This document shows, one piece after another, positions 7,960-16,727 of a DNA stretch of 64,000 bases. Location of the stretch: contig CAVQZG010000018.1 in assembly GCA_963718305.1 (NCBI GenBank), positions 372,001 through 436,000 of the forward strand. Reading direction: 5' to 3'. Origin of the DNA: RYN-230 sp963718305. Its GTDB lineage: Bacteria; Actinomycetota; Actinomycetes; Streptosporangiales; Streptosporangiaceae. The stretch's first letter is position 1, and each line of letters starts with the position of its first letter. The position numbers and the translations under genes are program-made. Below the pieces are notes generated by a model, which saw nothing but the letters and a program-made list of their open reading frames with translations, made no database searches and was not told the DNA's origin.

Positions 7960-8627
7960 CCCTGGAGATCCGGCGGCTGCACCTGGCCGCCCTGCGCGGG
8001 CCCGATGGCAGGGAGTGGCCCGTGCACGGCTTCGTCATCGTCCACCCGGGCGGGGCCGCCCTGGTCGATACCGGCGTCGGCGGCCCGGATGATCTGCTGA
8101 GCGACTGGCGCGTGGTCAACCGCACCGCCGCCGACGCGCTGGCCGGGATCGGGATGAGCCCGGCCGATATCGGCTTGGTGATCAATACGCACCTGCACTT
8201 CGATCACTGCGGCCAGAACGCGGTCTTCGCGCACGCCCCGGTGTACGTGCAGCGGGCTGAGCTGGCCCGCGCGCAGCGCGAGGCGCCGCAGCTGTGCGAC
8301 TGGCTGGGCTTCATGAACGCCAGGTTCGAGTTGCTGGACGGCGACGCCCAGATCCTGCCGGGGGTGTCGGTCATCAGCACGCCGGGCCATACGGCCGGCC
8401 ACCAGTCCGTCGTCGTGCATCCCGGCGACGGCTCCGCCGACCTGCTGGTCGGTGACGCCGCATACACCCCGCGCCAGTACCGTGAGCCGCCCGGCGCAGA
8501 GGGCGCCCGCCTGCCGGACGGGCAGGCCGCCGACCTGGCCGCGTGGCAGGATTCGCTGGCGCGCATGCACGGCATGGGGGCCGACCGGGTGCACTTCTGC
8601 CACCACACCGACGTTCTGCATGACTGA
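7956..8627 (+). CDS. MBL-fold metallo-hydrolase (lactonase-like)
   Basis: A 223-residue metallo-beta-lactamase-fold hydrolase. The dinuclear metal site is complete: THLHFDHCG (HxHxDH, about residues 74-82), TPGHTAGH (third histidine), and the bridging aspartate in LLVGDAAYTP; HFCHHTD near the C-terminus gives the last histidine. The combination with ALVDTGVGGP and the overall size resembles N-acyl-homoserine-lactone lactonases (AttM/AiiA-like), but the substrate is not certain. It begins inside the stop codon of the SGNH hydrolase (ATGA), so the two hydrolases form a coupled pair that may act on the same ester or lactone (inference). Confidence 0.83.
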   Translation: MTLEIRRLHLAALRGPDGREWPVHGFVIVHPGGAALVDTGVGGPDDLLSDWRVVNRTAADALAGIGMSPADIGLVINTHLHFDHCGQNAVFAHAPVYVQRAELARAQREAPQLCDWLGFMNARFELLDGDAQILPGVSVISTPGHTAGHQSVVVHPGDGSADLLVGDAAYTPRQYREPPGAEGARLPDGQAADLAAWQDSLARMHGMGADRVHFCHHTDVLHD

Positions 8628-8650
8628 CGTTCCCGCGGGCGGCCCGGCGA

Positions 8651-8688
8651 CTGACTGGCTGACAGCCGGTCAGCCCGCGGCTAGTCAG
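8651..8688. terminator. Nested hairpin between convergent genes
   Basis: GGCTGAC (8657-8663) pairs with GTCAGCC (8669-8675) around AGCCG, and an outer CTGACT (8651-8656) pairs with AGTCAG (8683-8688). It sits between the convergent MBL and AraC genes and slightly overlaps the AraC stop end, so it could serve both strands. No T-run is present. Confidence 0.5.
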
Positions 8689-9617
8689 CTGGCGGCCATC
8701 TGCTTGGCCTGCAGGCGGGCGGCGCCTTGAGCGAAACGCGTGCGGTAAGTGGTCGCGCTGAGCCCGTAGTGGGCCTTGAACCGGCGGGCGAAGTAGTTCT
8801 GGTCCGGCCAGCCGACCTCCCGGCCAATGCAGGTGACGGGCTGGTCGGAGTGCAGCAGCAGGGTAGCGGCGTACTCGGCCCGCAGCTGGGCGAGGTAGGC
8901 CATCGGCGGCCGGCCCGCGGCCGCCTTGAACAGGCGAACCAGGTAGCCGGGCGCCAGGTGCAGCTCGGCGGCGAGCTCGGTCAGCGTCCAGCGGTGCGCC
9001 AGCCGGGCCTCCAGCAGCCGCATGGCCTGGCCGACCGCCGGGTGAACGGGTGAGCCGAGATCCAGCTCCGGGCCCTGGGCCTGGACCAGCGCTCGCCCGA
9101 GCCCGCTGAATATCAGGGCCAGGCGGCCCACGATGTCCCCGCGGTGCTGCGCGACCTGGCGGTGCCGCAGCGCCTCCAGGGCGACGAGGTGGGTCAGGCA
9201 CTCGCCGTGCGCGACTGGGTCCAGGTGCGTGGTGAGCAGGCCGCGTCCCTGCGCCGAGTACGGCCCGGACCACAGCAGGTAGCCGATCAGCGCGTCTTCC
9301 CGCGTCCAGGCCAGCTCACGCCGCAGCAGTTCACTGCTGAAGCAGCAGTTGAACAGCTCCAGCCGGTCGCAGTCCTCATAGCCGTGCCAGACGCCGGGGC
9401 GGAGCAGCACCACGTCGCCGGGCTCGATGTGCTGGCGGCCGGCCAGCGAGTGATGCGTGCCGCTGCCGCCGATCACGAAGGCGATCTCCACGAAGCTGTG
9501 CGTGTGCAGCGGGCTGTCCCAGGCGTGCAGGTGGCGGCCTGCGTAAGCCAGCGCGCCCTCCTCGTTGAAGTGGAAGAGCGTCCGGCTGGTGTCCATCGGG
9601 AGGTCATCGACTTCCAT
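8685..9617 (-). CDS. AraC-family regulator with cupin sensor, likely of the rhamnoside operon
   Basis: 310 residues. The N-terminal half is a cupin sugar-sensing domain (HTHSFVEIAFVIGGSGTHHSLAGRQHIEPGDVVLLRPGVWHGYE, read across about residues 38-82). The C-terminal AraC domain has two helix-turn-helix motifs: LTELAAELHLAPGYLVRLFK near residue 225 and VGWPDQNYFARRFKAHYG near 275. This layout is that of RhaS/RhaR-type activators. It is divergent from the transporter and GH78 rhamnosidase genes across 143 bases, so control of that operon in response to a rhamnose-containing compound is the natural inference. No strong ribosome binding site precedes ATG 9617; ATG 9596 is an in-frame alternative. 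Confidence 0.87.
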   Translation of the reverse strand: MEVDDLPMDTSRTLFHFNEEGALAYAGRHLHAWDSPLHTHSFVEIAFVIGGSGTHHSLAGRQHIEPGDVVLLRPGVWHGYEDCDRLELFNCCFSSELLRRELAWTREDALIGYLLWSGPYSAQGRGLLTTHLDPVAHGECLTHLVALEALRHRQVAQHRGDIVGRLALIFSGLGRALVQAQGPELDLGSPVHPAVGQAMRLLEARLAHRWTLTELAAELHLAPGYLVRLFKAAAGRPPMAYLAQLRAEYAATLLLHSDQPVTCIGREVGWPDQNYFARRFKAHYGLSATTYRTRFAQGAARLQAKQMAAS

Positions 9618-9760
9618 CCCGGGACCATACCCCCGAAATCCGGCCCAGGTTAATTCTGTGCTACTAGCCGTGCATACCGGCCTAGCCCTGGCCTGGCCCG
9701 ACGGCGAATGATCGCCCTCAGATCTGCTTTGTTCACCTACCCGAAACCCAAGGGTGCGCG
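9618..9760. promoter_or_regulatory. Divergent promoter region of the rhamnoside locus
   Basis: 143 bases between the AraC regulator and the first permease gene. The stretch around 9650-9670 (TTAATTCTGTGCTACTAG) is unusually A/T-rich for this window and is the likeliest core of promoter and AraC sites. I cannot assign exact -10/-35 boxes. Confidence 0.45.
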
Positions 9761-10642
9761 ATGACTTTGAGCTGGCTGCGCTTCCGTTACCGGCCGGTGC
9801 TGGTGGCGATGCTGCTGCCGAGCCTGCTGCTGATCGGGATCTTCAGCTACTACCCGGCGCTGCGCAGCCTGATCGGCGGGTTCTACACCTGGAACGGGTT
9901 CTCCCCGCCGGTCTACTCGGGGATCTCCCAGTTCCGGCAGTACATCCAGTCGGCCACGTTCGGCACCGAGGCGAAGAACATCGCCATCCTGACCGGCGGC
10001 AGCATCCTGATCACCCTGGTCGCCCAGTTCACCGCCGCCGAAGTGGTGACGCACATGCCCAGGCGGTCGGGCACGGTGGCCAAGTACCTGCTGGTGCTGC
10101 CGATCGTGCTGCCCCCGCTGATCCTGATCGAGGTCTGGGCCTACCTGCTGCAGCCCAGCTCCGGGCTGGTTGACGTGTTCCTGCGGGCCATCGCGCTGCC
10201 TCAGCCGACCTGGCTGAGCGACCCGCACCTGGTGCTGGTCGGGATCCTGCTCATCGGGTTCCCGTGGATCTCCAACCTGGGGTTCCTGATCTTCCTCGGC
10301 GGGCTGCAGAACCTGCCGAAGGACGTGCTGGACGCCTCCACCATCGACGGCGTCGGCACGCTCAAGCGGGTGTTCACCATCGACGTCCCGCTGCTGCTGC
10401 CCCAGTTCCGCATCGTGGTCATCTTGTCCGGCATCTTCGCGGTGCAGAACTTCATCCCCATCCTGCTGCTCACCAACGGCGGCCCGGGCACCGCTTCGCT
10501 CGTGCCCGGGCTCGACATGTACCAGTCCGCGTTCCAGAACGACCAGTACGGCTACGGCATGGCCATCGGCACCCTGCTCTTCGTGGTGATGCTCGCCTTC
10601 ACCCTCACCGCCATGCGCCTGCTGCGCTCCCGGACGGCCTAG
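9761..10642 (+). CDS. Carbohydrate ABC transporter permease (MalF/UgpA type)
   Basis: Inner-membrane permease of 293 residues with six predicted helices, the first at about residues 13-35 (VLVAMLLPSLLLIGIFSYYPAL). The EAA loop that contacts the ATPase is seen near residue 190 as LPKDVLDASTIDGVGTLKRVFTIDVPLL. It belongs to the CUT1 class of sugar importers. It is the first gene of the operon permease, binding protein, permease, rhamnosidase, reductase; having one permease before the binding protein is a little unusual. No ATP-binding gene is nearby, so a shared MsiK-like ATPase encoded elsewhere is expected, as known for actinobacterial CUT1 systems. Confidence 0.88.
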   Translation: MTLSWLRFRYRPVLVAMLLPSLLLIGIFSYYPALRSLIGGFYTWNGFSPPVYSGISQFRQYIQSATFGTEAKNIAILTGGSILITLVAQFTAAEVVTHMPRRSGTVAKYLLVLPIVLPPLILIEVWAYLLQPSSGLVDVFLRAIALPQPTWLSDPHLVLVGILLIGFPWISNLGFLIFLGGLQNLPKDVLDASTIDGVGTLKRVFTIDVPLLLPQFRIVVILSGIFAVQNFIPILLLTNGGPGTASLVPGLDMYQSAFQNDQYGYGMAIGTLLFVVMLAFTLTAMRLLRSRTA

Positions 10643-10691
10643 TCCGTCCGCTAATTCCCCTGCTCACCGGCTCATCGAGGAGTTGACCCTT

Positions 10692-12206
10692 ATGCGCACC
10701 AGATCCTTGGCCAGACCCTTCGCCAGACGGCTGCCCGTCCTGGCCGCCCTAGTGCTGGCCGGCGGTCTCGCTGCGGGATGCTCATCCGGCGGCACCAGCG
10801 GCGGCGGCTCGGGTGTCATCAAGGCGGTGCTGCCGCCGAACACAGGCCCGATCACCGCCGCCGACAACGCCGGGCTGAAGAAGCTGACCAGCCAGTGGGA
10901 AGCGGCGCACAAGGGCTTCACCGTGCAGTGGCTGCCCAACAACACCGCCAGCATCAGCGCGGCGAACGCCACCCTGGAGAGCCAGGCCTCCGGCGGCAGC
11001 GCGCCGGACCTGGCCTGGGAGCAGTACGGCCCGGTGACCTCCGGCGGGCTGCCGAAGGGGCTGCTGCAGAACATCAAGCCGTACCTGGATAAGCCCAACC
11101 CGTACGTGAGCGGCAACACCAGCTGGCTGTCGCTGTTCTCCAAGTCGACGATCCCGTACATGACCTCGCCCAACGGCGACATCGACATCATCCTCGGCTC
11201 GAATGTCGAGACCGGCATGTTCTACAGCAAGGCCGCCTTCGCCAAGGCCGGCATCACCACCACGCCCACGACCTGGGCTGCCTTCATCACCGACCTGGGC
11301 AAGCTGAAGGCCGCCGGAATCACGCCGATGATGTTCGCTGACGGCGGGCTGTGCAACCCGTCGTGGTTCGAGCGGCTGGCCACCTCGTCGCTGCTGGCGG
11401 GCCAGGTCAGCCAGTTCAACGTCAACCATGCGCAGGTCACCAACGGCCTCGACGTCGCGGTCGGCATCCACAAGGGCATCATCAGCATGCACAACCCGCG
11501 CTACGCCGAGGTGTGGAAGCTGCTGGGCCAGCTGGTCCAGTACTCCGGCTCCGGGCAGAGCGGCTACGACGCCTGTTCCGACCCGAACGCCACCTCCCCG
11601 CCGCTGAGTTCCCAGTCGCTGCTGGCCCAGGGCAAGGTCGGCCTGCTGTGGGGGGGCAGCTGGTATATCCCGCAGCTGAGCTCGGCGGGCTTCTCGACCA
11701 CCAAGTTCGGGGTATTCCCTGAGCCGCCGATCACCACCACGAGCAGCCCGCTGGCCACCGGCACCTCGACGGTCGGCGTCATCGGCGGCCCGAACGGCAA
11801 CGGCCAGTGGGGGGTCACCTCACAGCAGGCCGACCACACCATGACCCCGGCCAAGACCAAGATGGTGATGAACTTCCTGGCCTGGCTGTTCACCCCGCCG
11901 CACCTGGGTTACTGGATCAAGATCAACCAGTCCGGGGCGGACATCCCGACCGAGACCACCGCGCCCACGGTCAACCTGCCCGGCCTCAAGACGCTCGTCC
12001 CCACCGCCAAGGTGGCCACCGTGGTGGACGTGGTCCTGGACGATGTGCTGTCCACCGCGGCCACCAACTCCGGGCTCCGCCTCATCCAGGCGTACGTGAA
12101 CGGGTCCATGTCCTACTCGTCATTCGCCAGCCAGTGGCAGTCCCTGCTGACCAGCGCCGCGAACTCCTGGGCCACCACCAACCACGTCGACCTCAGCAAG
12201 TACTGA
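10692..12206 (+). CDS. Extracellular sugar-binding lipoprotein
   Basis: Solute-binding protein of the CUT1 family, 504 residues. The signal peptide (MRTRSLARPFARRLPVLAAL then VLAGGLAAGC) has two to four arginines, a hydrophobic core and a lipobox AAGC, so it should be lipidated and anchored outside the membrane. A Gly/Ser linker follows. The mature domain has the usual SBP_bac_1/8 features such as GSAPDLAWEQYGPV and LLAQGKVGLLWGGSWYI. The ATG at 10692 is chosen because GAGGAG lies nine bases upstream; a TTG nine bases earlier would overlap that site. Its ligand is probably a rhamnose-containing glycoside, inferred from the GH78 gene downstream. Confidence 0.88.
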   Translation: MRTRSLARPFARRLPVLAALVLAGGLAAGCSSGGTSGGGSGVIKAVLPPNTGPITAADNAGLKKLTSQWEAAHKGFTVQWLPNNTASISAANATLESQASGGSAPDLAWEQYGPVTSGGLPKGLLQNIKPYLDKPNPYVSGNTSWLSLFSKSTIPYMTSPNGDIDIILGSNVETGMFYSKAAFAKAGITTTPTTWAAFITDLGKLKAAGITPMMFADGGLCNPSWFERLATSSLLAGQVSQFNVNHAQVTNGLDVAVGIHKGIISMHNPRYAEVWKLLGQLVQYSGSGQSGYDACSDPNATSPPLSSQSLLAQGKVGLLWGGSWYIPQLSSAGFSTTKFGVFPEPPITTTSSPLATGTSTVGVIGGPNGNGQWGVTSQQADHTMTPAKTKMVMNFLAWLFTPPHLGYWIKINQSGADIPTETTAPTVNLPGLKTLVPTAKVATVVDVVLDDVLSTAATNSGLRLIQAYVNGSMSYSSFASQWQSLLTSAANSWATTNHVDLSKY

Positions 12207-12256
12207 GCGGGCCGCCTGATGCATACCGCCTTGCTCCCGCCAGCGATGGGACCCGA

Positions 12257-13162
12257 ATGACCTCGACCATCCGGACCGAATCCCTCCCTGCCCGCCGCCC
12301 GGCTCCCGCCGGGCGGCGGGCAGGCGGGGGCCGGCGCCGGCCGCGCTTCCGCTGGATCGCGGTGGCCGCGGGCGTGGTGATCATCGTGATGACCTACTTC
12401 CCGATCATCTTCGTGGTCTCCAACTCGCTGAAGACCGGGAAAGGCATCTTCACCAGCGGCGTGTTCTCCCTGTTCACCGAGTTCGACTACCAGAACTACG
12501 CGAAGGCGTGGACCGGCATCTCGCAGCCGCTGCTGAACACGATCGTGGTGGCCGCACTGTCCATCGTCATCGGCGTCAGCGCGGCTGCGCTCGGCGCCTA
12601 CGCCTTCTCCCAGTTGCGGTTCCGCGGCAAGAACCTGCTGTTCCTGGCCTACATCGCGCTGCTGCTGGTCCCGTGGACGCTGACCCTGATCCCGCTGTTC
12701 CTGACCATCCAGAAGCTGCACCTGTTCAACACCTGGTGGGCCCTGGTCCTGCCCTATGCCGCCAGCGCCCAGCCGCTGCTGGTGCTGATCTTCCGCGGCT
12801 TCTTCGACCAGATCCCGAAAGAGATCCTGGAAAGCGCCCGGGTTGACGGGTGCGGCGAGCGCCGGGTGCTGGCCAAGATCGTTTTCCCGCTGACCAAGCC
12901 GATCCTGCTGACCGGCGCGATCCTGGTCACCATCAACGTGTGGGGCGACTACCTGTGGCCCACGATCGTCATCCAGGACCCGCACCGGACCACGATCTCG
13001 GCCGGTGTGCAGCAGTTCGTCGGCAGCTTCGGCCTCAACCTGTCCTCCGGCGGATCGGTCTTCGCCGCGTTCGTCATCGCCACCATGCCGATGTTCGTCC
13101 TCGTCGGCTTCACCATGCGCTACTTCGTCGCCGGACTCACTGAAGGAGCCCTCAAACTGTGA
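12257..13162 (+). CDS. Carbohydrate ABC transporter permease (MalG/UgpE type)
   Basis: Second CUT1 permease, 301 residues. A basic Pro/Arg-rich N-terminus is followed by the first helix (WIAVAAGVVIIVMTYFPIIF, about residues 34-53) and five more. The EAA loop reads IPKEILESARVDGCGERRVLAKIVFPL (about residues 186-212), the classical ATPase contact. The C-terminus YFVAGLTEGALKL is typical of MalG-like subunits. The start is ATG 12257; upstream in-frame sequence belongs to the previous gene in another frame. Its stop codon overlaps the GTG of the rhamnosidase gene (GTGA), so transport and hydrolysis are translationally coupled. Confidence 0.88.
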   Translation: MTSTIRTESLPARRPAPAGRRAGGGRRRPRFRWIAVAAGVVIIVMTYFPIIFVVSNSLKTGKGIFTSGVFSLFTEFDYQNYAKAWTGISQPLLNTIVVAALSIVIGVSAAALGAYAFSQLRFRGKNLLFLAYIALLLVPWTLTLIPLFLTIQKLHLFNTWWALVLPYAASAQPLLVLIFRGFFDQIPKEILESARVDGCGERRVLAKIVFPLTKPILLTGAILVTINVWGDYLWPTIVIQDPHRTTISAGVQQFVGSFGLNLSSGGSVFAAFVIATMPMFVLVGFTMRYFVAGLTEGALKL

Positions 13163-15903
13163 GCACGCCGCCCTCAACTCCGGCCGGGCCGCTGACCCCG
13201 GCCGGGCTCCGCTGCGCCCACCTGATCAACCCGCTGGGCGTGGCGCCCGACCGGGTGCGGCTGAGCTGGCAGCTGGAAGGCGCCGGCCGGGACCGGGCCC
13301 AGACCGGCTATCAGCTGGTGGTGGAGCCCGAGCACGGACCCGCTGCGTGGGACACCGGCCGGGTCGCCTCCGCGGCCACGGAGGACGTCCCCTACGAGGG
13401 GCACCCGCTGGCCCGCGGTGGCCGCTACTCCTGGCGGGTCAGGGTCTGGGACGACGATCAGCAGCTGTCGGCGTGGAGCGAGCCGGCCCGGTTCGAGGTC
13501 GAACTGGATCCGGCCGAGGGCTGGCGCGCATCCTGGATCGGGCTGGGCCCGATCCGGGAAGAGTTCCGGCCGCCGTCCGGCGACGGGCCGTCCGATCCGA
13601 TGCGTCACGCGTTGCACCCCCCGCCCTACCTGCGCCGGAGCTTCACGATCAGCCAGCCGGCCAGTTCCGCCCGGCTGTACGTGACCGCGCTCGGGTTGTA
13701 TGAGGCGCGGCTGAACGGCGCGCGCGTGGGGGACGCCGTCCTCGCACCGGGCTGGACCGACTACGCCCAGCGGATCGCGTACCAGACCTATGACGTGACC
13801 GGGCTGCTGCAGCCGGGAGAAAACGTGCTCGGCGCGCTGCTCGCGGACGGGTGGTACTCCGGCTTCGTCGGGTTCGACGCCAAGCGGGCCGGCGCGCACT
13901 ATGGTGCCGCGCCCGAGTTCCTGGCCCAGCTGGTGATCGAGTTCGCCGACGGAACCAGCCAGCAGATCGTCACCGACGGCCAGTGGCGGGCCCGGTTCGC
14001 CGCGATCCGGCACGCCGACCTGCTGATGGGCGAGCGGCACGACCTGACCCTCGAGCCGCACGGCTGGGACGTCCCCGGTTTCGACGCCGCCGCCTGGCGC
14101 CGGGTCCGCTGCCGCGACCGTGACGGCGCCCGGCTGGTCGCCGATCCGGGACCGCCCGTCCGGGTCACCCAGGAGATAGCGCCGGTGAACGTGACCCGGG
14201 ACGGCGCCGGGCGGTATATCGCCGATTTCGGCCAGAACCTGCCCGGCTGGCTGAGGATCGCCGTGGACGGGCCGGCCGGGACCTGCGTGCGCGTCCGGCA
14301 TGGCGAAGTGCTGACTGCCGACGGCTGCCTCTACACCGAGAACCTGCGCACCGCCCGGCAGACCGACGAGTTCCTCACCCCGGGCGGCCCGGCGGTCCTG
14401 GAGCCCCGCTTCACGCTGCACGGGTTCCGCTACGCCGAGATCTCCGGCTATCCCGGTGAACCGGGCCCGGGCGACATCGTGGCCCGCGTGGTGCACTCCG
14501 ACATCCCCGCCACCGGCTCCTTCGAGAGCTCAGCCCCCTGGCTCGACCAGCTGTTCCGCAACATCGACTGGGGCCAGCGCGGCAACTTCATCAGCGTGCC
14601 GACCGACTGCCCGCAGCGCGACGAACGGCTCGGCTGGCTGGGCGACGCCCAGGTCTTCGCGCGCACCGCCTGCTACAACCGGGACGTCGCCGCGTTCTTC
14701 GCCAAGTGGCTGGATGACGTGGCCGACGCCCAGCACGAATCCGGGGCTTTCCCCGACATCGCGCCGCGGCTCAACATCCCCTGGGCCGGGGCGCCCGCCT
14801 GGGGTGACGCCGGGGTGATCGTCCCGTGGACGCTGCATTCGATGTATGGGGACACCGGGATCTTGCACCGGCACTTCGACGCGATGACCGCCTGGATGGA
14901 TCTGCTGGAGCGGGAGAATCCTGACTACCTGCGCACCCGCAACCTCGGCAACGGCTACAACGACTGGCTCGCGCCCGGCGCCGACGAGACCCCGCGCGAG
15001 CTCCTCGCCACGGCGTACTGGGCGCACGACGCCGGGCTGATGGCCGGGATCGCCGAGGCCACTGGCCGGCCCGAGCAGGCCGCCGGGTACCGGGCGCTGC
15101 GCGCGAAGATCGGGTCGGCGTTTGCCGACGCGTTCATGGCGGCCGACGGCCAGATCGTGTCGGGTACCCAGACCGCCTACATCCTCGGCCTGCACATGCA
15201 GCTCATCCCCGAGGAGTCGCGTGCGGCGGCGGCCGGCCACCTGGTGGACGCGATCCAGCGGGCGGACTGGCATCTGTCCACCGGGTTCGTAGGCGTCGGT
15301 TACCTGCTGCCGGTGCTGAGTTCCACCGGGCACGACGGCGTCGCGTACCGGCTCCTGGAACAGCGGTCCGCGCCGTCCTGGCGATACATGATCGACCAGG
15401 GCGCGACCACCATCTGGGAGCGCTGGGACGGCTGGACCGCCGAGCGCGGTTTCCAGTCCGCCTGGATGAACTCGTTCAACCACTACGCACTCGGCTCGGT
15501 CGGCGAGTGGCTGTACCGGTTCGTCCTCGGCATCGACCAGGAGCCGGGATCGGCCGGCTTCCAGCGGCTCCTCGTCCGCCCGCACCCCGGCGGCTCGCTC
15601 CGCTCGGCCCGCGGCAGCTACCGCTCGGTGCGCGGGCTGATCACCAGCGCCTGGCAGCTGGAGGGAGGCCAATTCCGGTTCCAGATCCAGATTCCTCCTA
15701 ACGCGGTGGCCTCGGTCCGGATACCCAGCACGGACGGGTCCGGTGTCCGGGATGCCGCCGGGCACGGTCCCGCGGAGGTCGGCAGCTTCCCCGGCGCCGC
15801 CGGAGTCCAGGAAGCGGTGTTCGAGGTGGGCTCCGGGACGCACGAGTTCACCGGCCCGGCGGCCGGTGCTGGCGAGCCCTGGGTCAGTGAGCCGACAGCG
15901 TGA
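13159..15903 (+). CDS. GH78 alpha-L-rhamnosidase
   Basis: Hydrolyses terminal alpha-L-rhamnose from glycosides with inversion. 914 residues without a signal peptide, so cytoplasmic, matching an importer that brings in intact rhamnosides. An N-terminal fibronectin-like strand domain and the Bac_rhamnosid_N region (about 165-330, e.g. ARLYVTALGLYEARLNG) precede the (alpha/alpha)6 catalytic barrel. The catalytic acid cluster DCPQRDERLGW is at residues 483-493 and the second conserved glutamate lies in TTIWERWDGW. A C-terminal beta domain (GSLRSARGSYRSVRGLI) ends it. Start GTG 13159 overlaps the permease stop. Its own stop overlaps the ATG of the aldo/keto reductase by one base. Confidence 0.92.
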   Translation: MSTPPSTPAGPLTPAGLRCAHLINPLGVAPDRVRLSWQLEGAGRDRAQTGYQLVVEPEHGPAAWDTGRVASAATEDVPYEGHPLARGGRYSWRVRVWDDDQQLSAWSEPARFEVELDPAEGWRASWIGLGPIREEFRPPSGDGPSDPMRHALHPPPYLRRSFTISQPASSARLYVTALGLYEARLNGARVGDAVLAPGWTDYAQRIAYQTYDVTGLLQPGENVLGALLADGWYSGFVGFDAKRAGAHYGAAPEFLAQLVIEFADGTSQQIVTDGQWRARFAAIRHADLLMGERHDLTLEPHGWDVPGFDAAAWRRVRCRDRDGARLVADPGPPVRVTQEIAPVNVTRDGAGRYIADFGQNLPGWLRIAVDGPAGTCVRVRHGEVLTADGCLYTENLRTARQTDEFLTPGGPAVLEPRFTLHGFRYAEISGYPGEPGPGDIVARVVHSDIPATGSFESSAPWLDQLFRNIDWGQRGNFISVPTDCPQRDERLGWLGDAQVFARTACYNRDVAAFFAKWLDDVADAQHESGAFPDIAPRLNIPWAGAPAWGDAGVIVPWTLHSMYGDTGILHRHFDAMTAWMDLLERENPDYLRTRNLGNGYNDWLAPGADETPRELLATAYWAHDAGLMAGIAEATGRPEQAAGYRALRAKIGSAFADAFMAADGQIVSGTQTAYILGLHMQLIPEESRAAAAGHLVDAIQRADWHLSTGFVGVGYLLPVLSSTGHDGVAYRLLEQRSAPSWRYMIDQGATTIWERWDGWTAERGFQSAWMNSFNHYALGSVGEWLYRFVLGIDQEPGSAGFQRLLVRPHPGGSLRSARGSYRSVRGLITSAWQLEGGQFRFQIQIPPNAVASVRIPSTDGSGVRDAAGHGPAEVGSFPGAAGVQEAVFEVGSGTHEFTGPAAGAGEPWVSEPTA

Positions 15904-16727
15904 TGCCCACCCGCACACTGAATTCCGGCTTCGAGATTCCGCTGCTCGGGCTGGGCACCTATGCCATGGACGGCGCGGCGGGCGCCGCGGCCATGGCCGG
16001 GGCGATCTCGGCCGGGTACCGGCTGCTGGACACCGCGGCGAAATACGGGAACGAATGGGCGGTCGGCGAGGCGATAAGGCGCAGCGGCGCCGACCGGCGC
16101 GACCTGTTCGTCACCAGCAAGCTCCGCGGCGCCGACCATGGCCGGGCCAAGACCCGGGCCGCGCTGGCCGCCAGCCTGGACCGGCTGCGCCTGGACTACC
16201 TGGACCTGTACCTCATCCACTGGCCGCTGCCGCGGCTCGGCCTGTTCATCGAGTCCTATGAGGTCATGCTGGAACTCGCCGCCGAGGGGCTGATCCGCTC
16301 GGCCGGGGTGTCCAACTTCAAGCCCGCGCACGTCGCGGCGCTGATCGAGGCGACCGGGGTGGCGCCGGCGGTGGACCAGATCGAGCTGTCCCCGGCCCTG
16401 CCGCGCCGGGACACCGTGGCCTACCTGACCGGCACCGGCGTGTTCACCCAGGCGTGGGGGCCGCTCGGGCGCGGTCATCAGGTGCCCGGATCGGCGGCGG
16501 TGACCGCCGTGGCCCGCGCGCACGGGGTCGGCCCCGCCCAGGTGGTGCTGCGCTGGGCGGTGCAGCAGGGCATCGGGGTGATCCCCAAGTCGGCCAGCCC
16601 GCAGCGCCAGCAAGCCAACCTGGGCATTTTCGGCTTCTGCCTCAGCGACGCCGAGATGACCGCGCTGGCCGCGCTGGACCTGGGCGAGGACGCGGCCGTG
16701 GACTCCGACGAGCGAGTGGAGTTCTAG
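15903..16727 (+). CDS. Aldo/keto reductase
   Basis: NADPH-dependent (beta/alpha)8 oxidoreductase, 274 residues. The catalytic tetrad is visible: Asp and Tyr in LLDTAAKYGNE (about residues 42-52), Lys in VTSKL and His in YLIHWPLP. The phosphate-binding C-terminal region is GVIPKSASPQRQQANL. ATG 15903 overlaps the rhamnosidase stop (TGATG), so it is the last gene of the rhamnoside operon. It may reduce the released L-rhamnose or the aglycone; this is inferred from position only. Its TAG stop shares the palindrome CTAG with the stop of the convergent glycosyltransferase gene. Confidence 0.86.
   Translation: MPTRTLNSGFEIPLLGLGTYAMDGAAGAAAMAGAISAGYRLLDTAAKYGNEWAVGEAIRRSGADRRDLFVTSKLRGADHGRAKTRAALAASLDRLRLDYLDLYLIHWPLPRLGLFIESYEVMLELAAEGLIRSAGVSNFKPAHVAALIEATGVAPAVDQIELSPALPRRDTVAYLTGTGVFTQAWGPLGRGHQVPGSAAVTAVARAHGVGPAQVVLRWAVQQGIGVIPKSASPQRQQANLGIFGFCLSDAEMTALAALDLGEDAAVDSDERVEF

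Noticed and set aside
8639..8700. Attachment site or phage integration footprint
   Set aside because: The nested repeats fold as a hairpin between convergent genes and no integrase or tRNA is nearby.
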